This document shows, in pieces, positions 1 to 8,189 of a stretch of 64,000 nucleotides of DNA. The notes under the pieces were generated by a model. It was not told the origin of the DNA. It ran no database searches and saw only the letters and a program-made list of their open reading frames with translations. The stretch comes from a virus. Made by a program: the position numbers and the translations under genes. The stretch is from positions 105,281 to 169,280 of the IMG/VR virus record IMGVR_UViG_3300049215_000481; one strand, given 5' to 3'. The stretch's first letter is position 1, and each line of letters begins with the position of its first letter.

Positions 1-1
1 C

Positions 2-2224
2 ATGGTGAAGCGCCACGGCGTCAACTCGCGTGCAGCCACTGCGGAGTTGATGGGACACAAGCACAAGCAGCAGCTCTTCAAGCAGAAGTACGGCGCTGCG
101 AAGTCAGAGGCGAGGAAGGCCGGCTTCGCCGCTGGTCTGCGCGACCACAAGATAGACTACGTCACCGCGCAGGAGGCCGCGTACGGCAAGAAGATCGACG
201 AGCGGCAGATCGCTGGCCTCCGCAAGCAGTGGCGGGCCGAGGCTGACAAGCTCGGCCTGAAGAACGACCTCTCGGAGCACGCGGAGAACGCTGCGAAGGC
301 GAAGATGGGCGAGTACAAGGGCGTCACCGTGCCCGGTCTCGCGCCCAAGACGGGTCGCTTCACGTTTACGATGTTGGGCGGTGGCAACACCTTCGTCCCC
401 GACACGCACATCATCCGGCACCTCTTCGGCATGGATGCCGACAAGGATGGCGACACGCTCGCCTACCTCAAGTCCGTGCTCTGGAACGCGAACAACCACC
501 ACGTCCTCGAAGGCATCGACCGGTGGTATGCGAAGAACCACCCAGCCGCGCAGACGATGCAGCAGCACCCCACGTGGGGTCGCCACTTCCAACAGGACCC
601 CGAGCAAGCGAACTTCCCCGCGTTCTGGCGCCACTGGTGCTCGATCGCCGAGGACGAGCGTCGCCGCGGCATGGTCAACAAGTCGGCCAACGAGTTCTCC
701 ACGCACGAGCCGTTCTTCCTCAAGATGAACAGCATCCTCGACCGCCTGAAGAAGTCCGCGGTCACCGGCATCGACCACGGGCTCCTCGCGCGCCTGCTCG
801 TCCTGCACAGCCAGTACCACGAGCAGTTCGGCGAGATCCCGGCGCAGATGATGTACGTGCACCACATCGTGCCGCACCTCCTGGAGATGGCGCAGTACCG
901 CCAGCGGCACGACGACCTGCCCGACTTCGCGAAGCACCTCCGCGTGAACGCGCTGGAGATCGAGCTGCGCAAGGCTGCCTCGGACCTGCAGGCAGCGTCG
1001 CTCGCCGACCCGCAGATCCCGACCATCCACGGCGTGCACCTGAAGATCAACGGCCAGGAGCACCGCGCCGGCCGCTTCGCAATCGCCGACGGACACATCC
1101 ACCACTTGGAGGACTACTACGGCCTCCTCAACGAGGTGCTGCCCGAGGGCAAGCTCACGCCCGCGAAGGTCGCGACCATCCACGGCATGAAGATGTCGCC
1201 GTCGCTGCGCGTGGACGTCGAGCACGTCGGCCTCCCGAAGTACGACGAGGTCCCACAGGAGATCCCCGCGGCGCAGCCGCTGAAGCGGCCGATGCCGTCC
1301 GTCTTCCACTACCGCCGCGCAGGCATGGACCAAGACCACGTCCTGGAGGTGCGTCAAGGGCACTACCTGCTCGACGGTAACCGTTTGTCCTACCCGGAGG
1401 TCCAGTCGGTCGTCAGCAACCTCCGCGACGGCTCGGCGCAGATTCGCTATCCGAACAAGGAAGGCGCAATCGAGCAGATCCGGAAGATGGAGTCGCAGTT
1501 GCAAGACCTGATGAAGGCCGCGTCGGAAGAAGAGGGGCCGGAAATCGACGAGGACGCGATGCTGCAGCATGCACGCGCGGCCGAGGCGGCTGGACACCTG
1601 CCGAAGGGCTTCGCCCGCAACTACGCGCGCTCCCTCTACGAGGACCCGATGACCCCGGGCATGGGCAACAAGAAGGCGTGGCAGAACTTCGCCGAGAAAA
1701 AGAAGCCGGGCACCTACATCCAGATGGACGGGAACTCGTTCAAGGCCATCAACGACGCCTTCGGGCACCAAGGCGGCGACTCGGCCATCAAGGCGTTCGG
1801 AGCAGCCGCACGTTCAGCGATGGACGAAGCTGTCGGTCAGACGCACGGCAAGCTCTTCCGCAACGGCGGCGACGAGTTCATCGCGCACGTCCCGAGCCCC
1901 GAGCACGCGGCCAAGTTCTCGCGCCTGCTCAGTCAGAAGCTCCAGGCGATGCCCGCCATCGAAGGCAAGCACCAGCTCTCGATGGCATTCGGGTTTGGCC
2001 ACACACCCGAGCACGCTGACAAGGCGCTCTATGCGGCTAAGGCGCAGAAGATCGATCCGGCTACAGGGAAGTCGCGCTGGCCGATTGGCCAGGTGCCGAA
2101 TCTTGCCCACTCCCTGGTGCCTGGTCATGAGGGACCACTCCCTCTTCATGATCCGCAAGCGGCGGCTGTGCATGGGCTGCAAGATACGCCACAGCCCGCC
2201 GCAGCAGCTCAGCCGAATCTCTAA
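2..2224 (+). CDS. Large phage protein with C-terminal GGDEF (diguanylate cyclase-fold) domain, possibly 5'-partial
   Basis: At least 740 aa; the first in-frame ATG is the second base of the window, so the true start may lie to the left. Residues 1-540 match nothing I recognise; they are His-rich and mostly helical in look. From about residue 550 the chain reads as a GGDEF domain: an MDGNSFKAINDAFGH segment like the metal-binding MDIDhFKxIND strand, then NGGDEF at about 621-626, then a LSMAFGFG segment like the usual tv(S)iGv strand. GGDEF enzymes join two GTP into c-di-GMP; the active-site GGDEF is intact. Directly upstream of the capsid genes, so it may be a virion or injected protein (inference). 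Its 3' end overlaps the minus-strand HNH gene by 164 bp. Confidence 0.85.
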   Translation: MVKRHGVNSRAATAELMGHKHKQQLFKQKYGAAKSEARKAGFAAGLRDHKIDYVTAQEAAYGKKIDERQIAGLRKQWRAEADKLGLKNDLSEHAENAAKAKMGEYKGVTVPGLAPKTGRFTFTMLGGGNTFVPDTHIIRHLFGMDADKDGDTLAYLKSVLWNANNHHVLEGIDRWYAKNHPAAQTMQQHPTWGRHFQQDPEQANFPAFWRHWCSIAEDERRRGMVNKSANEFSTHEPFFLKMNSILDRLKKSAVTGIDHGLLARLLVLHSQYHEQFGEIPAQMMYVHHIVPHLLEMAQYRQRHDDLPDFAKHLRVNALEIELRKAASDLQAASLADPQIPTIHGVHLKINGQEHRAGRFAIADGHIHHLEDYYGLLNEVLPEGKLTPAKVATIHGMKMSPSLRVDVEHVGLPKYDEVPQEIPAAQPLKRPMPSVFHYRRAGMDQDHVLEVRQGHYLLDGNRLSYPEVQSVVSNLRDGSAQIRYPNKEGAIEQIRKMESQLQDLMKAASEEEGPEIDEDAMLQHARAAEAAGHLPKGFARNYARSLYEDPMTPGMGNKKAWQNFAEKKKPGTYIQMDGNSFKAINDAFGHQGGDSAIKAFGAAARSAMDEAVGQTHGKLFRNGGDEFIAHVPSPEHAAKFSRLLSQKLQAMPAIEGKHQLSMAFGFGHTPEHADKALYAAKAQKIDPATGKSRWPIGQVPNLAHSLVPGHEGPLPLHDPQAAAVHGLQDTPQPAAAAQPNL

Positions 2225-2666
2225 AGTGGCCGAGGCCGGCGTTGCACGGCTGGCACAGCAGGGCGCGGACCTGCCCCGTCTCGTGATCGTGGTCAACACT
2301 GAAGTATTTCCGCGTTGGCGGACCGCCACAGATCGCACACCCTCCGCCCTGGCTCGCGACCAGTGCATCGTAGTCGGCCAGCTCTAGACCGTAGAGGTGT
2401 CGGAGATGTCGGCGCCTGTTCCCGTTTGCATTGTCGCGCGTGACAGCCTTCCGTCGCTTTTCGGGATGGAGCGCATTCCAGGTTGTGGCGTTGTCCTTGG
2501 TACAGCTCTTACACAGGCCGTAGAGGCCATAGAAGTGGGTGTCCAACGGCAGCGTCTTCTCGCACTGCCTGCAATTCCGCAGGTTACGTGCTCGAAGACA
2601 GCGCTGGCACCGCGCGGGCGTGTGCGCGCGGCTTGCGACGTACGGGCATCTGAAGTCGTTATTCAC
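2061..2666 (-). CDS. Endonuclease VII-type HNH homing endonuclease
   Basis: 201 aa. N-terminal zinc ribbon cysteines (CQRC, CRQC, CKSC) are followed by a typical phage recombination endonuclease VII core: CAICGG, then [19 protein letters not shown] with the catalytic DHDH and the second zinc pair, then the GHF...LLRRAVAYL tail helix. It lies antisense to the end of the GGDEF gene, and its last ~55 codons are of low quality (PPLADHEEG...), suggesting the frame simply runs on over that gene. Its start overlaps the stop of the upstream zinc-ribbon gene by 8 bp, so the two are probably cotranscribed and translationally coupled. Confidence 0.85.
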   Translation of the reverse strand: MNNDFRCPYVASRAHTPARCQRCLRARNLRNCRQCEKTLPLDTHFYGLYGLCKSCTKDNATTWNALHPEKRRKAVTRDNANGNRRRHLRHLYGLELADYDALVASQGGGCAICGGPPTRKYFSVDHDHETGQVRALLCQPCNAGLGHFRDSAELLRRAVAYLAAHAQPPLADHEEGVVPHDQAPGSGQDSAPGQSASATSL

Positions 2667-3021
2667 ATGCTTTTAGATTGCTACTCCGAGCGCGCCGCGC
2701 GGCCTTCGAGCACGTCTTGCACGTGCGGCGCCCCTCGTAGAACTCGATGAAGATCGGGAGCAGGGCGCCGCACGGACCTCGACACTGGCGGAGTCCGGTC
2801 TCCTCGTTGCAGCGCGAGCAGATCTTGTTCTTGTCGAGTGGCCGGTTCCTCAGACACTGCGCACACACAGTGTCGTAGCGGCTGTCGTAGTACGCCTGCG
2901 ACCTGCACTCCTTGCAGCGCGACTTCACCTCGCGCCTGCGGTCGGGCGCAGACTCTTCGTGAAACTCGCGGCGCGGTTTCGGCGTGGTGCAGCCGGCGCA
3001 CACGTACAACTTCTCGTTCAC
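2659..3021 (-). CDS. Small multi-zinc-ribbon protein
   Basis: 120 aa with five CxxC-type pairs (CAGC, CKEC, CAQC, CSRC, CKTC), so probably a string of zinc ribbons. GTG start at 3021 is supported by a minus-strand GCAATCTT element 7 nt upstream (3029-3036). It is coupled to the HNH gene downstream and may be an extra DNA-binding module split from it; a single ancestral reading frame is possible. No enzymatic motif is seen. Confidence 0.7.
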   Translation of the reverse strand: MNEKLYVCAGCTTPKPRREFHEESAPDRRREVKSRCKECRSQAYYDSRYDTVCAQCLRNRPLDKNKICSRCNEETGLRQCRGPCGALLPIFIEFYEGRRTCKTCSKAARRARSSNLKACE

Positions 3022-3028
3022 GACGCAG

Positions 3029-3036
3029 AAGATTGC
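3029..3036 (-). promoter_or_regulatory. Class B motif (GCAATCTT), minus strand
   Basis: Reads GCAATCTT on the minus strand, 7 nt before the GTG of the zinc-ribbon gene at 3021. It lies back to back with the plus-strand copy at 3064-3073. Confidence 0.6.
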
Positions 3037-3046
3037 ATTGCAGGAT

Positions 3047-3073
3047 TTTTGTCTCGGTTACAGCCGCAATCTC
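3047..3073 (+). promoter_or_regulatory. Class B promoter with upstream TTTTGT box, head operon
   Basis: TTTTGT (3047-3052), 15 nt, then AATCTC inside CCGCAATCTC (3064-3073). The same arrangement TTTG[T/G]-N15-AATCT[T/C] occurs at 27098, 34147 and 35306. The first gene (3131) is 57 nt downstream and has a Shine-Dalgarno, so this would give a leadered head-gene mRNA. Confidence 0.55.
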
Positions 3074-3130
3074 CTAGGGGCATCGAGCGCGCAGTCGCTC
3101 CTTTCAAGTTCCCAACAGGAGATTCATTCA

Positions 3131-3586
3131 ATGTCCGCAAAGTCCCAGGCAATCGCTCACGAGCTGGCCGATGAGCTGAAGAAGCGTCTCTCGTCTCTCG
3201 CCCTCGTCGAGGGTCAGGACACCAACGGCGACGCCACGATCACGATCGGCACGGGCACCGCTGGTCAGAAGAACGTGTTCATCCGCGTGAAGGCGATCGA
3301 CTGGCCGCTGGCGACGAACGTCATCGGTCTCGCTCAGCCGGTCTACACGCCCACGGTGATCCAGTTCGTCACCGAGAAGAACTACGAGGGCACCACGGAC
3401 AACGTGCTCGACATCCTCGGCCCGGCGGAGCTGCTCCCGCTCATCGGCACGATCGTGGCCAAGGGCACGAACGTCGAGTGGTACCGCACGAACAACGGCA
3501 CGGCTCCCACCGTCTCCGGCATCACGGGCGCCGCTGCGGCGACGTGGAAGGAGTCGCTGTACTGGGGCATGAAGGCGTCCCAGTAG
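3131..3586 (+). CDS. Small virion protein next to capsid genes (decoration/minor head protein candidate)
   Basis: 151 aa, beginning MSAKSQAIAHELADELKK; the ATG at 3131 is preceded by AGGAGA at a normal distance. The N-terminus is helical and charged, the rest beta-rich and Gly/Thr-rich (TITIGTGTAGQKNVFIRVKAIDW), ending in WGMKASQ. It is first in an operon with the acidic scaffold-like gene and the major capsid gene and has the strongest-looking promoter/SD in the region, so an abundant head protein such as a decoration protein is plausible. I do not recognise the family. Confidence 0.85.
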   Translation: MSAKSQAIAHELADELKKRLSSLALVEGQDTNGDATITIGTGTAGQKNVFIRVKAIDWPLATNVIGLAQPVYTPTVIQFVTEKNYEGTTDNVLDILGPAELLPLIGTIVAKGTNVEWYRTNNGTAPTVSGITGAAAATWKESLYWGMKASQ

Positions 3587-3631
3587 GCCCCAGCTCCGTC
3601 ACTCAGTACGGCTGGAAGGAACACCTACACA

Positions 3632-4573
3632 ATGTCCACGAAAGACATCAACCTCGACACGCTGGTGTCCGAGGTCAAGAAGGAGCTGGAAGGGCTCCTC
3701 AAGGCGGAGGCCGACGTTCTGGCCAAGGCCCATCCCGGCGAGGACACTTCGGACGAGACCCCCGCGGACGAGTCCGCGACGGCCTCGGAGGCCAGCTCGC
3801 CGGCTGACGCGGGTCCTCCCGCTGACGACGCTTCGGCGTCCGCTGCGCCTCCGCCCTCGGGTGACGGCGACGCTGACGACGCTCCCCCGGCGGATGCCTC
3901 GGGTTCGGCCCCGGCCGACGCGAGCGCCTCGGGCGATCCCGCGGCCGACGCGACCACGGACCACGACGCGCTCGTCGCCGAGTACAGCAAGCTCGACGCC
4001 GAGACGCTGAAGGCGCACTTCCTCGCGGCGAAGGAGGCCCTCATGGCCGCCCTCGGCGCGGACGCAGCCGGAGCGGCCGACGGCGCCCCCGCAGCTCCTC
4101 CCGCTCCGGCGGCGGACGCGGGCGCACCTCCTCCGGCAGCAGCGGCGGCGCCCCCGATGGACGCCGGCTCTCCTCCTCCCGACGCGCCCCCGGCGCTGAA
4201 GGGCGAGATGCCGGCCGACGGCAACGGTGAGAACCCGCTCGACGCGGTTCGCAAGGCCGAGGCCACGGTGAAGGACGCCGAGATCGCCGCGCTCAAGAAG
4301 AAGGTCGCGGAGCAGGACGAGGCCCTCGGGAAGCTCGTCACGGCGATGAAGGTCGTCGTCGAAGCTCCGGCGCGCAAGACGGTGACGTCGCTCACCCAGA
4401 TCAAGAAGAACGAGGGCGTCGACGTCACGTCGATGTCGCGCGACCAGGTTCGCGCCGCTCTCCGTCGCAAGGCGGAAGGGAAGCTCAGCAAGTCGGACCG
4501 CGAGCTGATCAACCAGTTCGCTCTGAACCTCATCACGGTCGAGAAGGTCGCCCACCTCCTCGAAAACAAGTAA
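3632..4573 (+). CDS. Acidic Ala/Pro/Asp-rich protein, probable scaffold/prohead core
   Basis: 313 aa. Residues 25-200 are low-complexity Ala/Pro/Asp/Ser; the C-terminal third (KDAEIAALKKKVAEQDEALGKLVTAMK and on) is a heptad-like coiled coil followed by a basic segment (RAALRRKAEGKLSKSDREL). SD GGAAGGA precedes the ATG. A long acidic, coiled-coil protein immediately upstream of the major capsid gene is the usual place and composition of a scaffolding protein. The family is not recognised directly; the call rests on context and composition. Alternatives: a capsid-linked fibre or stabiliser. Confidence 0.8.
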   Translation: MSTKDINLDTLVSEVKKELEGLLKAEADVLAKAHPGEDTSDETPADESATASEASSPADAGPPADDASASAAPPPSGDGDADDAPPADASGSAPADASASGDPAADATTDHDALVAEYSKLDAETLKAHFLAAKEALMAALGADAAGAADGAPAAPPAPAADAGAPPPAAAAAPPMDAGSPPPDAPPALKGEMPADGNGENPLDAVRKAEATVKDAEIAALKKKVAEQDEALGKLVTAMKVVVEAPARKTVTSLTQIKKNEGVDVTSMSRDQVRAALRRKAEGKLSKSDRELINQFALNLITVEKVAHLLENK

Positions 4574-4640
4574 CCGGGGTTGACCCGGCAACCAGGGCAG
4601 CAACCCCACCAGATACGGAATCACTTAGGAGCCAAGGATC

Positions 4641-6044
4641 ATGAATCTCATCGAGCAAATCGGCGGCCTGGTCAAGGCACTCGAAGCCGGCAACTACGAC
4701 GCGGCCCCCAGCCGCCTGCAGCAGGGCGCGGCCCTGCAGGTCGAGGACCTGTCCGACGTCATGCACAACGTGACGTTCGACCAGGACAAGATCAAGCTGC
4801 AGAAGATGCTGAAGGTCGAGAGCTGCAAGAGCCAGCTCGCGCAGTTCAACCGTCAGCTCAGCTACGGCATCATGGGCGGCGCCGCCGCCATGGAAGGCGG
4901 CATCGGTCAGGAGGAGACCTCGGATTACGTCCGTGTGACGGTTCCGATGGCGTACTACTCCGAGCTGCGCCGGGTCACGCTCCAGGCCAACCTGGTCGAG
5001 ACCGTGGACGGCGTGAAGGCGGAGGAGCGCGCGGCTTCGGACGCGGCGATCCACCTGGCGGCGAACATCGAGTTCGACTGCTTCCGCGGCATGGCCGACT
5101 TCAGCAACGCGGGCGTGTTCGACGGCAACCCGCTGACGATCGCCGACCTCCCGAACATGCACGGTCTCGACCTGCAGGTTCGCCAGAGCGACAACCAGCG
5201 CAGCTCGCGCGACCTCATGTTCTCCGAGTTCGGCTCGGACGAGACGGTCGTGCTCTCGCAGGGCGGCGTCCTGACGCAGGAGACGGTCGAGGACGCGAGC
5301 GTCCGTTCGGCCCTCAACTGGGGTGAGGCGGAGAAGCTCATCATCGACCCGCGCTCGCTCAGCGCGTACAACAAGCTCGCGTTCGGCATCTCGCGCAACG
5401 TTCTCGCGGGCCAGCCGCTGGACGCGACGGGCGCCGACCTGCGCAAGCAGTGGGTGAGCGGCGGCACGGTCTCGATCGAGGCGTCGCACTTCCTCCGCGG
5501 CAAGTACAAGCCCGCTCCGGCTCGCGCCAACGGCCCCCTGGCCCCGGCGTCGATCTCGCCGGCTTCGACCACGGACGCGACGGCCCCCACGGCCTTCACC
5601 GCCGGCCAGGTGTACATCTACACCGCGACGAGCTGCAACGAGCTGGGCGAGAGCCTCCAGTGCGCGTCGCAGTCGGTGACGATCGGGACCACGGCCGACA
5701 AGGTCGTCGTGACGATCAACCACCCGGCGTCGGGCACGGTCCGCTTCTTCAACGTCTACCGCACGGTGGCGGGCGGCGCGGCCGGCACGCAGAAGTTCAT
5801 CGGCCGCGTGGTCATCACGCCGGGCGCGAACTCGACGACGTTCACGGACCTCGGCAACAAGCTGCCCGGCTTCGTGACGGGCTTCCTGATCGAGGGCGAC
5901 ACGATGATGCTCAAGGAGCTGGCGTCGTACTCGCGCGTGAAGCTGGCGGTCACCGACCTCAGCATGCCCGAGGCGCACTTCCGCTTCTGCACCCTCGCGG
6001 TGACGGAGCCCCGCAAGAACGTCCTCATCGACAACCTGAAGTAG
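4641..6044 (+). CDS. Major capsid protein with an inserted Ig/FN3-like domain
   Basis: 467 aa; SD AGGAG upstream of ATG 4641. The first ~290 residues read as an HK97-fold shell protein: helical N-terminus, EETSDYVRVTVPMAYYSELRR, VDGVKAEERAASDAAIHLAANIEFD, then the ANLAWL-like helices around LIIDPRSLSAYNKLAF. Residues ~300-405 are a beta-rich insert (AGQVYIYTATSCNELGES ... TVRFFNVYRTVAGG) typical of surface-exposed Ig/fibronectin-like domains on phage capsids. The chain then returns to a shell-like end (EGDTMMLKELASYSRVKLAV). It is followed directly by a strong terminator, fitting an abundant product. Confidence 0.88.
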   Translation: MNLIEQIGGLVKALEAGNYDAAPSRLQQGAALQVEDLSDVMHNVTFDQDKIKLQKMLKVESCKSQLAQFNRQLSYGIMGGAAAMEGGIGQEETSDYVRVTVPMAYYSELRRVTLQANLVETVDGVKAEERAASDAAIHLAANIEFDCFRGMADFSNAGVFDGNPLTIADLPNMHGLDLQVRQSDNQRSSRDLMFSEFGSDETVVLSQGGVLTQETVEDASVRSALNWGEAEKLIIDPRSLSAYNKLAFGISRNVLAGQPLDATGADLRKQWVSGGTVSIEASHFLRGKYKPAPARANGPLAPASISPASTTDATAPTAFTAGQVYIYTATSCNELGESLQCASQSVTIGTTADKVVVTINHPASGTVRFFNVYRTVAGGAAGTQKFIGRVVITPGANSTTFTDLGNKLPGFVTGFLIEGDTMMLKELASYSRVKLAVTDLSMPEAHFRFCTLAVTEPRKNVLIDNLK

Positions 6045-6074
6045 TCCTTCAGGACACGCAGTAGGCACCTAGAA

Positions 6075-6107
6075 GGGCCTCCGGGAAACCGGGGGCCCTT
6101 TTCTTTT
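6075..6107 (+). terminator. Rho-independent terminator after the capsid gene
   Basis: 10-bp stem GGGCCTCCGG / CCGGGGGCCC (one G-U) with a GAAA tetraloop, then TTTTCTTTT. Confidence 0.93.
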
Positions 6108-6130
6108 GCGCAGCGAGTCGACGGGCGCTG

Positions 6131-6139
6131 ATTCGCTAT
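6131..6139 (+). promoter_or_regulatory. Class A motif ATTCGCTAT
   Basis: Perfect ATTCGCTAT between the capsid terminator and the gene at 6152. 9 nt after the motif comes AAG and then ATG, so the predicted +1 is 3 nt before the start codon. Confidence 0.7.
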
Positions 6140-6151
6140 TGGTTCTTCAAG

Positions 6152-6454
6152 ATGGGCCAGAACCCGCTGCAAAAACTCAACGAGAACCCCGACTTGGTCG
6201 AGAAGGTTCGCGCTGCCGGCATCGAGCTGGCGATGGCCGCCCCCGGCTTGGTCGACAACGACCCGTACCTCGCCTTCACCGCCCTGATGGTCGCGACCTG
6301 CCAGGTCGGAGCCATCGTCAACATGTCCTACGAGGACGTGGTCAAGCTCATCGGCGAGCAGTTCCAGTACGTCGTCCGCGAGCAGGCAGCACGCGAGGCC
6401 TCGAAGGACGGAGCGCCGGTGATGATGCTGCCGAAACCCCGCGAGGCAGCGTGA
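6152..6454 (+). CDS. Hypothetical protein, first gene of a class A operon
   Basis: 100 aa, mostly helical (LVEKVRAAGIELAMAAPGL...EDVVKLIGEQFQYVVREQAAREASKD). It has no cysteines, signal or membrane segment. Starts 12 nt after the ATTCGCTAT element; no Shine-Dalgarno is visible. Its stop overlaps the GTG of the next gene (GTGA), so 6152-7281 reads as one polycistronic unit. Function unknown. Confidence 0.75.
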   Translation: MGQNPLQKLNENPDLVEKVRAAGIELAMAAPGLVDNDPYLAFTALMVATCQVGAIVNMSYEDVVKLIGEQFQYVVREQAAREASKDGAPVMMLPKPREAA

Positions 6455-6765
6455 GCCTGCTGCAGGTCGAAGTCATGCGCGGAGAAGCGCTCGTAAGTGC
6501 ACTCCAGGCTCTGCGCAGGTTCTTCGCCTGGCTGTTCCTCGGGCACATCTGCCCGCAGTGCAGGACGAACCGCACGGGCCACCGCGCAAAGACCTGGTGG
6601 AACGTCCTCTACGACGAGGAGCGGCTGCACGTCTGCAACGACTGCCAGCGCGAGAACAACCTCGCCTACTACCGCAAGAAGGACGCGCGTGAACGAGAGG
6701 CGCGCATCGAAGAGATGGCGGAAGCGATCCGCCGTGCACGATGCACAGGAGACCCCAGTAAGTGA
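6451..6765 (+). CDS. Small zinc-ribbon protein
   Basis: 104 aa from GTG 6451 (overlapping the previous stop as GTGA); an in-frame ATG at 6475 is an alternative start. Contains a hydrophobic stretch FFAWLFLG, then CPQCRTNRTGH and VCNDCQREN: a four-cysteine zinc ribbon, then a charged helix. The last four bases overlap the next gene. Zinc-ribbon mini-proteins like this recur through the window. Confidence 0.72.
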   Translation: MSLLQVEVMRGEALVSALQALRRFFAWLFLGHICPQCRTNRTGHRAKTWWNVLYDEERLHVCNDCQRENNLAYYRKKDAREREARIEEMAEAIRRARCTGDPSK

Positions 6766-6941
6766 GCAACCAGAAGAACGTGAAGAAGAGACTCGACGAG
6801 ATCGCCGCCGCCATCAAGGCCGGCGCCAACCCGGAGAAGTTCAGCGCAGAGATGGACCGACTGCTCGGCACGGAGATGACGGAGCGGGACCACGTCGCCG
6901 AGGCGACCTGGGAGCATGGGCGCGAGGCCAACCGTGAGTGA
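6762..6941 (+). CDS. 59-aa hypothetical protein
   Basis: GTG start inside the previous stop (GTGA) and an 8-bp overlap with the next gene. Sequence MSNQKNVKKRLDEIAAAIK... is charged and helical, ending EHGREANRE. The overlapping start/stop pattern on both sides supports it as a real coupled gene although it is short. Function unknown. Confidence 0.6.
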   Translation: MSNQKNVKKRLDEIAAAIKAGANPEKFSAEMDRLLGTEMTERDHVAEATWEHGREANRE

Positions 6942-7281
6942 CGTGACCGAGCGCCTCGATAGGATGGAAGCGAAGCTCCGCGACATGCACACTGGAGGTC
7001 ACGTCGACGACGAGACGTTCCACAAGGGCCTGCTCGTTCTCGCGTACGAGCACGTACTGCTCGGCGACGCCGAAGAGGCGAAGAGGTTGGTCGGAGGTGT
7101 CTCGGTCGAGTACGCGCAGAACACCTTGGCCAGGCATATGGGGGACGACCCGGCGTTCCACGCGACTGTAACGGCGCTGGCTCGCTTCCTCGACCCCATC
7201 ATTCCAGAGGTTCAGGAAGACGAGCCAGAAGTAGCCGTCGTGCTGGTGCAGAAGGTCCAGGATCAGGGATTGAAGAACTGA
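6934..7281 (+). CDS. Hypothetical helical protein
   Basis: 115 aa from GTG 6934 (MSDVTERLDRMEAKLRDMHTGG...). An in-frame ATG at 6916 exists but would deepen the overlap. Begins with a short coiled coil, then helical segments with small hydrophobic faces (HKGLLVLAYEHVLLGDAEEAKRLV). Last gene of the 6152 operon; its end overlaps the convergent gene at 7263. No known family recognised. Confidence 0.7.
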   Translation: MSDVTERLDRMEAKLRDMHTGGHVDDETFHKGLLVLAYEHVLLGDAEEAKRLVGGVSVEYAQNTLARHMGDDPAFHATVTALARFLDPIIPEVQEDEPEVAVVLVQKVQDQGLKN

Positions 7282-7652
7282 AGCTGGACTTTCCCGTCCG
7301 GCATGATCTCGATCATTCTGACACCTGCCGCCCGCATCGTTCGCTCGATGGAAGCCATGTCGATGGCTCCTGCTGGAACGATCTCCGGCGTAGGGAGCCT
7401 GATCGATACCTGCGGAGTTTCACCACGCAGCTTCGCCCTCGCGTCCTCGGCGGCGCGCTTCAAGATCTCCGCGACGAACGCGGTCCCTGGCGCGATGCCG
7501 TAGACCCCCTTGGCGTGCTGTCGTGCCTTCACGACTGTCTGTACGTCGTGCGCGAGAGCACGCTCTAGCGCCCACTGGTACAGCTCTTCCCGCCGTTCCT
7601 GCGGCGTGGAAGGTGGCGGATGAGTCCGCCGTGGTTCTGTTTCGTTCGCCAT
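7263..7652 (-). CDS. Hypothetical protein, convergent to the 6152 operon
   Basis: 129 aa. Basic, helical N-terminal half (ERREELYQWALERALAHDVQTVVKARQHAKG), then a Pro-rich stretch with SIRLPTPEIVPAGAIDM and a C-terminal beta strand KVQLQFFNP. ATG at 7652 lies next to an 8-bp poly-C run on the plus strand (7664-7671). Neither recurrent motif lies upstream. Function unknown. Confidence 0.65.
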   Translation of the reverse strand: MANETEPRRTHPPPSTPQERREELYQWALERALAHDVQTVVKARQHAKGVYGIAPGTAFVAEILKRAAEDARAKLRGETPQVSIRLPTPEIVPAGAIDMASIERTMRAAGVRMIEIMPDGKVQLQFFNP

Positions 7653-7769
7653 CTTCTTGGTCCCCCCCCAACGGTTTTAGTTACGAAACCAATTCTTGCT
7701 GTAACGGGAGTGGCCGTCAAGACCTGGACGCGCGTTCAGTGGCGCGTACCAGGATGAACCAGGAACGGA

Positions 7770-7778
7770 CGCAATCTT
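7770..7778 (+). promoter_or_regulatory. Class B motif CGCAATCTT
   Basis: CGCAATCTT, 9 nt before the ATG at 7788. The 100 bp between 7670 and 7769 hold no other feature I can support. Confidence 0.65.
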
Positions 7779-7787
7779 CTCGGGGCG

Positions 7788-8186
7788 ATGCTCCTTTCCT
7801 GCAGGTTCCTGAACGACGTCGGCAGCGTCAACAGCTTCGAGTACGTCAGCCAGGTCGAGATCTACGCCGGGGACACCCAGACCCTGTACTTCCAGCTCAT
7901 CGACGCGAGCCTGGACCGCCCGGAGCAAGGGTTTCAGCCGTCGGGCCGGCGCTACATGCCGGCCGCGGGCGCCTCCCTCGTCGTCACGCTCATGAACGTC
8001 GACGACGCGAAGAAGGTCGTGCGGACGGCGACTCAGCCGTACCCGCAGGACCCCTCGATCTGGTCGATCCCCATCCTGGCGACCGACCCTCTGCTCGGGT
8101 CCATCAACCTCAAGATGGTGCTGACAGAGGGGCCGAAGTCGCTCGGCTTCACCTCGCAGCCCGGCGCCCTCCTCCGGGTGCGGTAG
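7788..8186 (+). CDS. Probable virion/connector protein
   Basis: 132 aa, beta-rich (FEYVSQVEIYAGDTQTLYFQLIDASL...SIPILATDPLLGSINLKMVLTEG). The motif-defined ATG at 7788 gives a protein without a signal peptide. It sits three bases upstream of a connector-like gene in the head-to-tail part of the genome, so a neck, head-completion or small adaptor role is likely from context only; the domain is reminiscent of beta-sandwich virion proteins. Confidence 0.8.
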   Translation: MLLSCRFLNDVGSVNSFEYVSQVEIYAGDTQTLYFQLIDASLDRPEQGFQPSGRRYMPAAGASLVVTLMNVDDAKKVVRTATQPYPQDPSIWSIPILATDPLLGSINLKMVLTEGPKSLGFTSQPGALLRVR

Positions 8187-8189
8187 TCC

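Noticed and set aside
7664-7671. Poly-C run as a phase-variation tract
   Set aside because: Eight bases, in a non-coding gap with no clear promoter; nothing links it to switching.
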